From positions 17,282 through 81,281 of the forward strand of contig JAZSCT010000009.1 of NCBI GenBank assembly GCA_045530725.1: a stretch of DNA of 64,000 bases, written 5' to 3'. This document shows, in pieces, positions 43,342 through 50,895 of the stretch. The notes beneath the pieces were generated by a model. The model worked only from the letters and a program-made list of their open reading frames with translations. It was not told the origin of the DNA and made no database searches. The translations under genes and the position numbers were made by a program. The first letter of the stretch is position 1; each line of letters opens with the position of its first letter. Source of the stretch: SIG435 sp045530725. GTDB lineage: Bacteria > Bacillota > Clostridia > UMGS1810.

Positions 43342-44733
43342 TTAAAAATCGAGTTTTGATTTGATATATGGTGCTACCTCATCAAACTTAAGTGTGATCT
43401 GTTCCATTGTGTCTCTGTCACGGACAGTAACTGTGCCGTTTTCTTCAGAATCGAAGTCATATGTGATACAGAATGGTGTACCGATTTCGTCCTGTCTTCT
43501 GTAACGTTTACCGATACTTCCTGCTTCGTCAAATTCACAGTTGAATTCCTTTGAAAGTGATTCATAAATCACTTCTGCCTTTTCACTTAATTTCTTTGAC
43601 AACGGAAGAACCGCACATTTTACAGGAGCAAGTGCAGGATGGAGTCTCATTACAACTCTTGTATCCTTTTCGTCGATTACTTCCTCGTCATATGCTTCTA
43701 CAAGGAAAGCAAGTGCAACTCTGTCTGCGCCAAGTGATGGCTCTACAACATATGGAATATAACTTTCCCCTGTAACAGGATCGTGGTATTCAAGGTTTTC
43801 ACCTGAAGTGTTCTGATGCTGTGTAAGGTCGAAGTCAGTTCTGTCTGCGATACCCCAAAGTTCTCCCCAACCGAATGGGAACATAAACTCTATATCTGTA
43901 GTAGCGTTTGAATAGTGAGAAAGTTCTTCCTGTGAATGGTCACGCATTTTGATATTTTCTTCTTTGATACCAAGGCTTATGAGGAAGTTCTTACAATAAT
44001 CCTTCCAGTATGCAAACCATTCAAGGTCTGTGCCCGGCTTACAGAAAAATTCAAGTTCCATCTGCTCGAATTCTCTTGTTCTGAAGATAAAGTTACCCGG
44101 TGTGATTTCATTTCTGAAAGATTTACCCACCTGAGCAATACCGAAAGGAATTTTCTTTCTTGAGGTTCTCTGTACACTCTTGAAGTTTACAAAGATACCC
44201 TGTGCTGTTTCAGGTCTTAAGTAAATTTCTGACTTAGCATCTTCTGTTACACCCTGGAAGGTCTTGAACATAAGATTGAACTTTCTGATTTCTGTATAAT
44301 TTACTTTTCCGCATTTTGGACAAACAATATTGTTTTCGATGATGAAATCATACATTTTCTTATTATCCCATCCGTCAACAACTACTGCTTCGCCCTTTTC
44401 CTGGAAGTAGTCTTCTATAAGTTTGTCTGCTCTGAATCTTGCTTTACATTCTTTACAGTCCATAAGAGGATCGCTGAAACCTCCTACGTGTCCTGATGCT
44501 ACCCATGTCATAGGATTCATAAGGATAGCCGCATCAAGACCTACATTGTATTTGGATTCCTGAACAAACTTTTTCCACCATGCTTTTTTTACGTTGTTTT
44601 TGTATTCAACGCCCAAAGGACCATAGTCCCAGCTATTTGAAAGTCCACCGTAGATTTCAGAACCAGGATATACAAATCCTCTGTTCTTACACAATGCGAC
44701 GATTTTTTCCATAGTTTTCTCTGTGTTTTTCAT
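43342..44733 (-). CDS. glyS: Glycyl-tRNA synthetase, single-chain alpha2 type
   Basis: A 463-residue class II synthetase that charges tRNA-Gly. Motif 2 is FRNEITPGNFIFRTREFEQME (about 210-230), and motif 3 is in SLGADRVALAFL. The zinc-binding set CKECKARF with CPKCGK is present. C-terminal anticodon domain closes with DTMEQITLKF. This is the eukaryote-like GRS1 type, not the alpha2beta2 glyQ/glyS enzyme. I see no T-box in the 74 bp upstream. Confidence 0.95.
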   Translation of the reverse strand: MKNTEKTMEKIVALCKNRGFVYPGSEIYGGLSNSWDYGPLGVEYKNNVKKAWWKKFVQESKYNVGLDAAILMNPMTWVASGHVGGFSDPLMDCKECKARFRADKLIEDYFQEKGEAVVVDGWDNKKMYDFIIENNIVCPKCGKVNYTEIRKFNLMFKTFQGVTEDAKSEIYLRPETAQGIFVNFKSVQRTSRKKIPFGIAQVGKSFRNEITPGNFIFRTREFEQMELEFFCKPGTDLEWFAYWKDYCKNFLISLGIKEENIKMRDHSQEELSHYSNATTDIEFMFPFGWGELWGIADRTDFDLTQHQNTSGENLEYHDPVTGESYIPYVVEPSLGADRVALAFLVEAYDEEVIDEKDTRVVMRLHPALAPVKCAVLPLSKKLSEKAEVIYESLSKEFNCEFDEAGSIGKRYRRQDEIGTPFCITYDFDSEENGTVTVRDRDTMEQITLKFDEVAPYIKSKLDF

Positions 44734-44852
44734 ATTGAAGTTCCTCCTTAATGGTGATATCTGGCATAATATACCATTATAATTAATATAGATAGTTTAC
44801 CAAAACTATGGTCAATAGTCAAGGATTTTTGGAATTTTGGGGAGGAATTTAT

Positions 44853-45899
44853 CTGATAAATGACTGGTGGAAAGTTGCAACATTGTTTATATCCGCTGTA
44901 ATAGGTGCAGGATTTGCATCGGGAAAGGAAATACTTAACTTTTTTTCAAAGTATCAGAAGATGAGCATTTACGGTCTGGGGCTTTCGGGAGTATTGTTTT
45001 TTGTATTTGCATACAGTCTTTTTAACCTTATCTACACACATAAGGACAGAGTGAATTCTTTTTCGGATTTATTCCCACACTCTGTACGGATATTTTATAA
45101 CATTATTTCGTACGGGCTTGTTTTCTGCATATTTTCTGTGATGATTGCAGGGTTGTCTTCATATGGCAATGCAACACTCGGTGTAAATGGCATCTTTTTC
45201 GGACTTGTGTGCACTTTTGTTTTTGCTTATGTTTTTATCCATGGGAAGGGCGCCCTTATAAACTCTTCTCTGATAATTTCCCCCATTATGTGCGCAGGGA
45301 TAGTCTTTATGGGTGTGTATTATCTTCTTCTGTCTGACAAGACTGTATTCAATCCCTTTATGAAGATATCTTATTCATGGATAATATCCTCGGTAGCATA
45401 TGTGTCATATAATTCCATTCCTCTTATTGCACTTTTCTGGGAAGTGAGGGAACTTTTTTCATCAAAGAATGTATGCTTCAAAGGTGCATTCTTCGGATGT
45501 TTGAGTCTTACGGCAATAAGTATGATACTTGATTTTCTTTTAAAGGAATTCTTTGTAAAGGTAAAAGTAATGGATATTCCGATGCTTTATATATCAGGAA
45601 AACTCGGTGCGGGTGCGGAGTTTATATCCGAAACCGTCATTCTTCTTGCAATGGTTTCTACGGCATTGTCGTCGGGATTTTCTCTTATAAGTACGTTGGA
45701 GCGAAAAACTCAAACCAAAAGATACATCTGTACCCTTCTTATATGTGTATCGGGGTTTATTGCATCACTTTGGGGATTTTCTTATCTTGTGGAATACATA
45801 TATCCCCTTTTCGGATATGCGGGATTTGTGATAATCATCTATGTAATATGGAAAAATATATCAAACAACCGTATCAAATCTGATAAAAATATCAAATAA
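44853..45899 (+). CDS. YkvI-like multipass membrane protein
   Basis: About 349 residues with about ten hydrophobic helices. The opening NDWWKVATLFISAVIGAGFASGKEI matches YkvI proteins, an APC-superfamily group of unknown substrate. The only good ribosome binding site, GGGGAGG at 44839-44845, lies 7 nt before an in-frame CTG (44853) and 10 nt before an ATA (44856). The upstream ATG at 44808 lacks one and would add 15 residues not seen in relatives. A non-ATG start is therefore likely. Divergent from glyS. Confidence 0.75.
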   Translation: MINDWWKVATLFISAVIGAGFASGKEILNFFSKYQKMSIYGLGLSGVLFFVFAYSLFNLIYTHKDRVNSFSDLFPHSVRIFYNIISYGLVFCIFSVMIAGLSSYGNATLGVNGIFFGLVCTFVFAYVFIHGKGALINSSLIISPIMCAGIVFMGVYYLLLSDKTVFNPFMKISYSWIISSVAYVSYNSIPLIALFWEVRELFSSKNVCFKGAFFGCLSLTAISMILDFLLKEFFVKVKVMDIPMLYISGKLGAGAEFISETVILLAMVSTALSSGFSLISTLERKTQTKRYICTLLICVSGFIASLWGFSYLVEYIYPLFGYAGFVIIIYVIWKNISNNRIKSDKNIK

Positions 45900-45974
45900 C
45901 ACATTTACTAATCAAATAATGTACCGTATTATATACAATATACCGAATACACAATATAGGAGTATTGATGTAAT

Positions 45975-46402
45975 ATGAAAAGAGTTCTTGTATTAGGCGC
46001 CGACGGTGCTATGGGACAGTATCTTGTCCCCCATCTTGATGCACTTGGATATGAAGTCTATGCAATAGATCTTAAGAAAAGAGAATCAATTAAGAAAAAT
46101 AACAAATGGATAAAAGCCAATGTATTTGAAGAAGGCTCGCTTGATGAACTTATAAAAGTCGGATACGACAGCATCGTGGACTTTATGACATATGGGCAGA
46201 CAATCCCCACGAGTTTGCTCCAAAATTCTTAGATAATACTGATCAGTATTTATATTTATCCTCATGCAGAGTTTATGCAAACGAAGAAATCCATGTGAAA
46301 GAAACTTCTCCACGTCTCATGGATGTATCAAAAGATGAAAAGTTTCTTGCAACAAAAGACTATTCTCTATATCACCTTAGGAGGATTTTTTTCATCGGTT
46401 AA
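45975..46402 (+). pseudogene. Truncated, frameshifted NAD-dependent epimerase/dehydratase gene
   Basis: It starts well, with a Rossmann fold VLVLGADGAMGQYLVPHLDALG and an IDLKK strand. Near 46195 the frame is lost; the next frame continues NPHEFAPKFLDNTDQYLYLSSCRVY, carrying the YLSS catalytic strand, and stops at 46402 after LYHLRRIFFIG. Relatives are about 300-340 residues, so more than half is missing. A pseudogene of a nucleotide-sugar epimerase-like enzyme. Confidence 0.85.
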
Positions 46403-46447
46403 CCTCTAATGAACCACACGACTTTTCAAGTGGTTTTCGTTACACAA

Positions 46448-46481
46448 AAAAATAGACATATCTCACGATATGTCTATTTTT
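46448..46481 (-). terminator. Terminator of tRNA-Pro(GGG)
   Basis: Perfect 15-bp stem AAAAATAGACATATC / GATATGTCTATTTTT with loop TCAC immediately after the CCA end. The AGACATATC core is shared with the terminator at 46784-46811. Confidence 0.88.
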
Positions 46482-46556
46482 GGTCGGAGTGACGTGACTT
46501 GAACACGCGACCCCTAGACCCCCAGTCTAGTGCGCTACCAACTGCGCTACACCCCG
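46481..46556 (-). tRNA. tRNA-Pro (anticodon GGG)
   Basis: A 76-nt gene on the minus strand. Acceptor CGGGGTG pairs with CACTCCG, the D arm is AGCGCAGTTGGTAGCGC, and the anticodon stem CTAGA/TCTAG holds loop CTGGGGG, anticodon GGG. The T arm contains GTTCAAGTC, and CCA is encoded. Confidence 0.92.
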
Positions 46557-46567
46557 ATACTTTAAGT

Positions 46568-46596
46568 ATATTAACACAAATAAATTTATTAGTCAA
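46568..46596 (-). promoter_or_regulatory. Promoter of tRNA-Pro(GGG)
   Basis: Minus-strand TTGACT (46591-46596), 17-bp spacer, TAATAT (46568-46573), ending 11 nt before the tRNA 5' end. Confidence 0.75.
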
Positions 46597-46646
46597 TGGG
46601 TTTTAAAAAATTAAAAATAATTTTAAAAATTTTTTTGAAATTTTTC

Positions 46647-46675
46647 TTGACATTTGTCTTTTTGTGTTATATAAT
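46647..46675 (+). promoter_or_regulatory. Promoter of tRNA-Pro(UGG)
   Basis: Consensus TTGACA (46647-46652), 17-bp spacer, TATAAT (46670-46675), 29 nt before the tRNA 5' end. Confidence 0.88.
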
Positions 46676-46704
46676 AAACAAGTCGTGTTGATGAGACACA
46701 CAAC

Positions 46705-46781
46705 CGGGGTTTAGCGCAGTTTGGTAGCGCGTTTGGTTTGGGACCAAAAAGTCGGGGGTTCAAATCCCTCAACCCCGACCA
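46705..46781 (+). tRNA. tRNA-Pro (anticodon UGG)
   Basis: A 77-nt gene. Acceptor CGGGGTT pairs with AACCCCG, D arm AGCGCAGTTTGGTAGCGC, and anticodon stem TTTGG/CCAAA with loop TTTGGGA, anticodon TGG. T arm GGTTCAAATCC; discriminator A and encoded CCA. Confidence 0.93.
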
Positions 46782-46783
46782 CG

Positions 46784-46811
46784 AAAAGACATATCTTAAG
46801 ATATGTCTTTT
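46784..46811 (+). terminator. Terminator of tRNA-Pro(UGG)
   Basis: Self-complementary AAAAGACATATCTT / AAGATATGTCTTTT followed by TTTTC, 2 nt after CCA. Confidence 0.85.
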
Positions 46812-46827
46812 TTCTTTTTTTCGCATC

Positions 46828-46856
46828 TTTACAAAATCCAAAAACGAAGTTATAAT
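46828..46856 (+). promoter_or_regulatory. Promoter of the FTR-like gene and trxA
   Basis: TTTACA (46828-46833), 17-bp spacer and TATAAT (46851-46856), 30 nt before the start codon. Confidence 0.8.
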
Positions 46857-46886
46857 ATAATTAAATAATCAGAAAGGGTGATACAT

Positions 46887-47084
46887 ATGGCAGTTCGGCT
46901 GAATGAAAATGAACAACTGGTAAAAACTATCAAAGACGGCCTTGAAAAAACCGGCGGATACTGTCCCTGCAAGTTAGACAGATCTGATGACAACAAGTGC
47001 ATATGCAAAGAGTTTCGTGAACAGATAGCAGATGACAGTTTTGAAGGATACTGTCATTGTATGCTCTATTACAAATCAAAATAA
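46887..47084 (+). CDS. Ferredoxin:thioredoxin reductase catalytic-subunit-like protein
   Basis: A 65-residue protein with three Cys-X-Cys pairs, CPC, CIC and CHC, the signature of the FTR catalytic subunit, which uses a [4Fe-4S] cluster and a redox-active disulfide to pass ferredoxin electrons to thioredoxin. Spacing differs from plant FTR (9 and 15 residues between pairs, against 16 and 8), and no variable-chain gene is nearby. Start at 46887 follows AAAGGGTG; an in-frame GTG at 46878 is inside that site. trxA begins 20 nt downstream, so a ferredoxin-driven thioredoxin system is likely. Confidence 0.83.
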   Translation: MAVRLNENEQLVKTIKDGLEKTGGYCPCKLDRSDDNKCICKEFREQIADDSFEGYCHCMLYYKSK

Positions 47085-47104
47085 CCAGAAAAAGGAGTTT
47101 TATT

Positions 47105-47413
47105 ATGGCTGAAGTAATTATTACAAAAGATAATTTCGAAGAAGAAGTACTGAAATCCCAAATTCCCGTACTTGTAGATTTTTGGGCGAGTTGGTGCGGT
47201 CCATGCATGATGCTTAGCCCCGTTATCGAAGAGATAAGCGAAGAACTGGAAGGCAAAGTAAAAGTGGGCAAGGTAAATGTGGATGAAGAAGGCGAACTTG
47301 CAATGAAGTTCGGAATTATGAGTATTCCTACCCTGCTTGTATTTGAAAAGGGAGAAATAAAAAATAAATCAGTAGGATTTGTTCCAAAAGATGAAGTACT
47401 GAATCTTATATAA
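47105..47413 (+). CDS. trxA: Thioredoxin
   Basis: A 102-residue classical thioredoxin. The active site is WASWCGPC (about residues 26-33) and the cis-proline is in MSIPTLLVF. The start at 47105 follows AAGGAG; the longer frame from 47057 runs back into the preceding gene. No thioredoxin reductase gene of the NADPH type is in the window; the adjacent FTR-like protein is the likely reductant. Confidence 0.94.
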   Translation: MAEVIITKDNFEEEVLKSQIPVLVDFWASWCGPCMMLSPVIEEISEELEGKVKVGKVNVDEEGELAMKFGIMSIPTLLVFEKGEIKNKSVGFVPKDEVLNLI

Positions 47414-47518
47414 CTTACAAAGGAGATGTAAAATAACTCCATACCGTAAAAAGGTGTATAATAAGTTAAAATCAAAAAGTAAATACGTATCAAAATATAT
47501 AAATTATTTATTATGTGG

Positions 47519-47546
47519 GAAATATTACATAAAAATGTAATATTTC
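47519..47546 (+). terminator. Terminator after trxA
   Basis: Perfect 12-bp stem GAAATATTACAT / ATGTAATATTTC with loop AAAA, followed by CTCTTTTTT, 105 nt beyond the trxA stop. Confidence 0.85.
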
Positions 47547-47572
47547 CTCTTTTTTGTGCCTTTTTACTACGG

Positions 47573-47645
47573 ACAAACTTCGCCTCTCGACGTACACACG
47601 TACGCCGTCGGGTAACCCGAAACCAAGGGTTTCGGCTCAGTTTGT
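47573..47645. repeat. Compact multi-hairpin palindromic element
   Basis: Outer arms ACAAACT and GCC (47573-47584) pair with GGC and AGTTTGT (47634-47645), with matching 2-nt internal loops. Inside are three consecutive hairpins: CGTAC/GTACG (47591-47604) extended by CGA/TCG, GGGTAACCC (47610-47618) and CGAAACC/GGTTTCG (47618-47634). The element is GC-richer than its surroundings. It lies in the 293-bp gap between convergent trxA and nnrE and encodes no protein. A mobile palindromic element or structured RNA are the options. Confidence 0.7.
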
Positions 47646-47706
47646 TCGTTCTGAAGTTTTTTTCAATCTCCTCAAAAATATTAAGGGTTTGGAAAAATGA
47701 TTTTTT

Positions 47707-48333
47707 TTACATTCCCTTTACTATACCTATATCCACATTTACAAGTTCTTTGATATATCGCTTTGCATTATCGCTAATCATTCCCCGCTTTACAAATCCG
47801 ATTGACACAGTAAGATCAGACTTTACTATAACTTCCCCTTCTCCTGTATCCCCATTCATTCCGCTGTTTATATCTGCCGATACTACATAAGCGGATGCCG
47901 AATTTATCTTCTCTATTGCACAAAGGATATTTCCTCTCACATCACCTGTAAATCCTGTTCCCAGAAGGCAATCAACCAATATATCATATTGTGACAAGTC
48001 TGTATCCTGATTCAGCATAATATCTCTTACGCCACTTCCTATTGCAATATTATAATAATACTTCCCGTCTTCAGAAAACCTGTCTCCTGTACGGATTATA
48101 GTTACATCTTCTCCTTCACATTTAAGAATCCCTGCAAGAGCATACCCGTCTCCACCGTTATTTCCGCTTCCGCAAATCACCGCAATCCGTTTCGTCTTCC
48201 AGTCTGCACTTTCATATATTCCTTTTGCGGCTCTGAACATAAGAGTCTTTGACGGGCAGATATTCTCTATGGTATATCTGTCATAATCCCTCATCTGCTG
48301 TACAGATACTGTTTCATAATTCATATTATTCAC
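47707..48333 (-). CDS. nnrE: NAD(P)H-hydrate epimerase (YjeF N-terminal domain only)
   Basis: A 208-residue Rossmann-like protein that epimerizes damaged NAD(P)HX. The glycine-rich VICGSGNNGGDGYALA (about 52-67), VDCLLGTGFTGDVRG and SADINSGMNGDTGE motifs are complete. In many bacteria this domain is fused to the dehydratase NnrD; here it is alone and no dehydratase gene is in the window. It may start at the first or second ATG (MNNMNYE). Single gene, convergent with trxA. Confidence 0.9.
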   Translation of the reverse strand: MNNMNYETVSVQQMRDYDRYTIENICPSKTLMFRAAKGIYESADWKTKRIAVICGSGNNGGDGYALAGILKCEGEDVTIIRTGDRFSEDGKYYYNIAIGSGVRDIMLNQDTDLSQYDILVDCLLGTGFTGDVRGNILCAIEKINSASAYVVSADINSGMNGDTGEGEVIVKSDLTVSIGFVKRGMISDNAKRYIKELVNVDIGIVKGM

Positions 48334-48472
48334 TTCCTTAATATCAAAATAGCAGTATTTTAACTTTTCGGTCTATTTTTTTGCATTGGATTAACCAAAA
48401 GCCTTTTTATCATTGAATATTTATTTAATGTATGGTATAATCCAGAGCAAACAGAAGAAAGGTCTGGTGTAT

Positions 48473-49366
48473 ATGTTATTTACGACTAAATCCAACAAAT
48501 TTGCAAAGGATCCAGCAGTAATACATTTCAATGACAGATACTATATGTATCATACAATCCTTTATAACTTACACCCAAACAGAAAAATCGGCATCGGAAT
48601 AGCCGTAAGTTATGATATGGAAAACTGGGAAGAACTTGGGGAACTTCCTCTTAATCACGATTATGAACAAAAGGGTGTAGCTGCTCCTGCGGCTATTATA
48701 ATCGATGATAAAGTCCATCTTTTCTATCAAACATACGGAAGTGCAAAACTTGATTCTATCTGTCACGCCACAAGCGCAGACGGTGTAAACTTCGTAAAAA
48801 CCCCCGACAACCCTGTACTTCGTCCTACAGATGACTGGTGTTGCGGAAGAGCAATAGATGCTGACGTGTGTATATTCAACAACAGACTTTATCTTTATTT
48901 TGCAACCCGTGACCACGAATATAAGATTCAGAAAATCGGCGGTGCATGGGCAAGAATAAACTCCGACTTTTCAAAAAAAGAATGGAGACTGCTCTCAAAG
49001 CAGGCTCTACTCGCTCCTGAATTCAAATGGGAAGGCGAATGTATTGAGGCTCCTGCAACCATCGTAAATAACGGAAAAATGTTTATGTTCTACGGCGGTT
49101 CATACAACTGCAGACCACAGCAGATAGGATATGCTGTATCATCTGACGGTGTGTATTTCGAAAAGAAATCCATAGAACCATTCCTTCCATGCGGAAAAGA
49201 AGGAGAATGGAACAGTTCTGAATCAGGTCATCCCTATGCATTCAGGGATACTGACGGAAAGGCATATCTCTTCTATCAGGGATCGCCTGACAAGGGCAAC
49301 ACCTGGTACCTTTCCAAAGTGGAAATTGATTTCGACAAAAACAATGTACCTTATATTGTAAAATAA
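48473..49366 (+). CDS. GH43-like five-bladed beta-propeller protein, cytoplasmic
   Basis: About 297 residues with repeated propeller strands such as KDPAVIHFNDRYYMYHT, DADVCIFNNRLYLYFATR and EAPATIVNNGKMFMFYGG. Asp in KDPAV, Asp in RAIDADV and Glu in ECIEAPA sit where GH43-type enzymes have catalytic acids. No signal peptide, so it would act on imported oligosaccharides. The start at 48473 has GAAAGG about 10 nt upstream; the frame is open further 5' without a ribosome binding site. Substrate unknown; GH32/GH130-like activity is possible. Confidence 0.75.
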   Translation: MLFTTKSNKFAKDPAVIHFNDRYYMYHTILYNLHPNRKIGIGIAVSYDMENWEELGELPLNHDYEQKGVAAPAAIIIDDKVHLFYQTYGSAKLDSICHATSADGVNFVKTPDNPVLRPTDDWCCGRAIDADVCIFNNRLYLYFATRDHEYKIQKIGGAWARINSDFSKKEWRLLSKQALLAPEFKWEGECIEAPATIVNNGKMFMFYGGSYNCRPQQIGYAVSSDGVYFEKKSIEPFLPCGKEGEWNSSESGHPYAFRDTDGKAYLFYQGSPDKGNTWYLSKVEIDFDKNNVPYIVK

Positions 49367-49388
49367 AATAACCTCATATCATCAAATG

Positions 49389-49423
49389 AAAAATTCTCTC
49401 GTTCATAGCAAACGAGAGAATTT
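49389..49423. terminator. Bidirectional terminator between convergent genes
   Basis: Stem AAATTCTCTCGTT / AACGAGAGAATTT with a 7-nt loop and flanking A and T runs, between the GH43-like gene and trpB. Confidence 0.88.
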
Positions 49424-49446
49424 TTATTTATTATTTTTTGTCGGGA

Positions 49447-50688
49447 TTAAACATCATAATCCAACTTAAATTTTTCTCCGCAGCCGTAGTTTTCGTAAAC
49501 ATAATCGATATCCTTATCTCCTCTTCCTGAGAGGCAGGCAAGGATTGAACCTGACTTATGTTCCTTTGCATATCTTATTGCATATGCAACTGCGTGAGCA
49601 CTTTCTATAGCAGGGATGATACCTTCATATCTTGAAAGAAGGAAAAAGGCTTCCATTGCTTCTTCGTCGGATACTGTATCATAGTTCACTCTGCCAAGAT
49701 CTCTTAAGTGAGCGTGTTCAGGTCCTACGCCGGGATAGTCAAGACCGCTTGCGATAGAATATACAGGCAATGGCTCACCCTTTTCGTCCTGAAGAACATA
49801 ACTTGAATATCCATGGATGATACCCTTTGTACCATAAGCCATAGTAGCCGCATGGTCACCTACACCTGCACCTCTGCCCAAAGGCTCGATGCCGTATATT
49901 TCTACGGGATCTGCAAGGAACGGTGTAAACATTCCCAGTGAGTTGGATCCGCCGCCTACACAGGCACAGACTGCATCAGGCATAATGCCTGTCATTTCGA
50001 GGAACTGTTCTCTTGCTTCTATACCGATAATTGACTGAAAATCTCTTACCATCTTAGGGAAAGGATGTGGACCTGCAGCAGTACCAATACAGTAAATAGC
50101 ATCTTTGTATTCTCTCAAGTACGCTTCAAATGCAGCATCACAAGCCTCTTTCAGAGTCTTAAGCCCTTTTGTTACAGGTACAACGTTTGCACCAAGCATT
50201 TTCATTCTGATAACATTAGGATGCTGTTTTGCAATATCCACTTCACCCATATATACATCACATTCCATACCGAAGTATGCAGCAGCAGTAGCAATAGCAA
50301 CACCATGTTGACCTGCACCTGTCTCTGCGATGATTTTTTTCTTGCCCATAAACTTGGCAAGGAGTCCTTCACCCATACAATGATTAAGTTTGTGTGCACC
50401 TGTATGGTTTAAGTCTTCTCTCTTAAGATATATCTGACAGTTGCCGAATATCTTGGAAAGTCTCTCACAATGATAAACCGGAGTAGGTCTTCCCTGGAAT
50501 TCCTTTCTGATTCTTCTCAATTCGTTTATAAACTGTGCAGAATGACAGATTGCTTCATAAGCATCATCTGCTTCCTTAAATGCCTCTATAAGTTCTTCTG
50601 CCTGAAATGATCCGCCGTATTCTCCGAAGTAACCTTCGGCATTTGGATATTCTTTAAGATAGTTTTCAAAATCTTTATATTTATTCAT
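49447..50688 (-). CDS. trpB: Tryptophan synthase beta subunit, stand-alone
   Basis: A 413-residue PLP enzyme that joins indole and serine into tryptophan. The Schiff-base Lys is in HTGAHKLNH, the catalytic Glu in AETGAGQHGVA, and the phosphate loop is GGGSNSLGMF. It is of the TrpB1 type in length and motifs, but HTGAHKLNHCMG differs from the usual HTGSHKINN. No trpA or other trp gene lies beside it. It may use free indole from outside. Upstream DNA shows no T-box but holds a small ORF. Confidence 0.93.
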   Translation of the reverse strand: MNKYKDFENYLKEYPNAEGYFGEYGGSFQAEELIEAFKEADDAYEAICHSAQFINELRRIRKEFQGRPTPVYHCERLSKIFGNCQIYLKREDLNHTGAHKLNHCMGEGLLAKFMGKKKIIAETGAGQHGVAIATAAAYFGMECDVYMGEVDIAKQHPNVIRMKMLGANVVPVTKGLKTLKEACDAAFEAYLREYKDAIYCIGTAAGPHPFPKMVRDFQSIIGIEAREQFLEMTGIMPDAVCACVGGGSNSLGMFTPFLADPVEIYGIEPLGRGAGVGDHAATMAYGTKGIIHGYSSYVLQDEKGEPLPVYSIASGLDYPGVGPEHAHLRDLGRVNYDTVSDEEAMEAFFLLSRYEGIIPAIESAHAVAYAIRYAKEHKSGSILACLSGRGDKDIDYVYENYGCGEKFKLDYDV

Positions 50689-50725
50689 GATAATTTGCTC
50701 CTTTTATATATAATTGGTTGTTTGC

Positions 50726-50821
50726 TTATAAGATGCCACTGCGCCATCGTTTCACAAGCATTTCACCATTATGAGAAGCAATCCCGAAGGAAAAATTGTC
50801 AAAATCAATGAAACTCTTCAT
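50726..50821 (-). CDS. Small ORF upstream of trpB, possible leader peptide
   Basis: A 31-residue ORF beginning with ATG after GGAAG (11 nt) and ending 38 nt before trpB. It has one Trp near the end (KRWRSGIL) and several Phe. I do not recognise the family. It could be a translated leader, a degraded gene or a chance ORF. Confidence 0.3.
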   Translation of the reverse strand: MKSFIDFDNFSFGIASHNGEMLVKRWRSGIL

Positions 50822-50895
50822 AATTTGCTACTTCCTTTTTTGATACAACAATATAATTAGATATTTTACCACATTTTTTTCAAAATGTCCACTGT

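Noticed and set aside
44734..44807. Glycine T-box before glyS
   Set aside because: Only 74 bp separate glyS from the divergent gene, too short for a T-box, and the conserved motif is absent.
47573..47645. CRISPR array
   Set aside because: The repeated hairpins differ in sequence and have no equal-length spacers; no cas genes are present anywhere in the window.
50689..50895. T-box or trp attenuator before trpB
   Set aside because: No AGGTGG-type T-box motif, no terminator/antiterminator pair and only one Trp codon in the small ORF.
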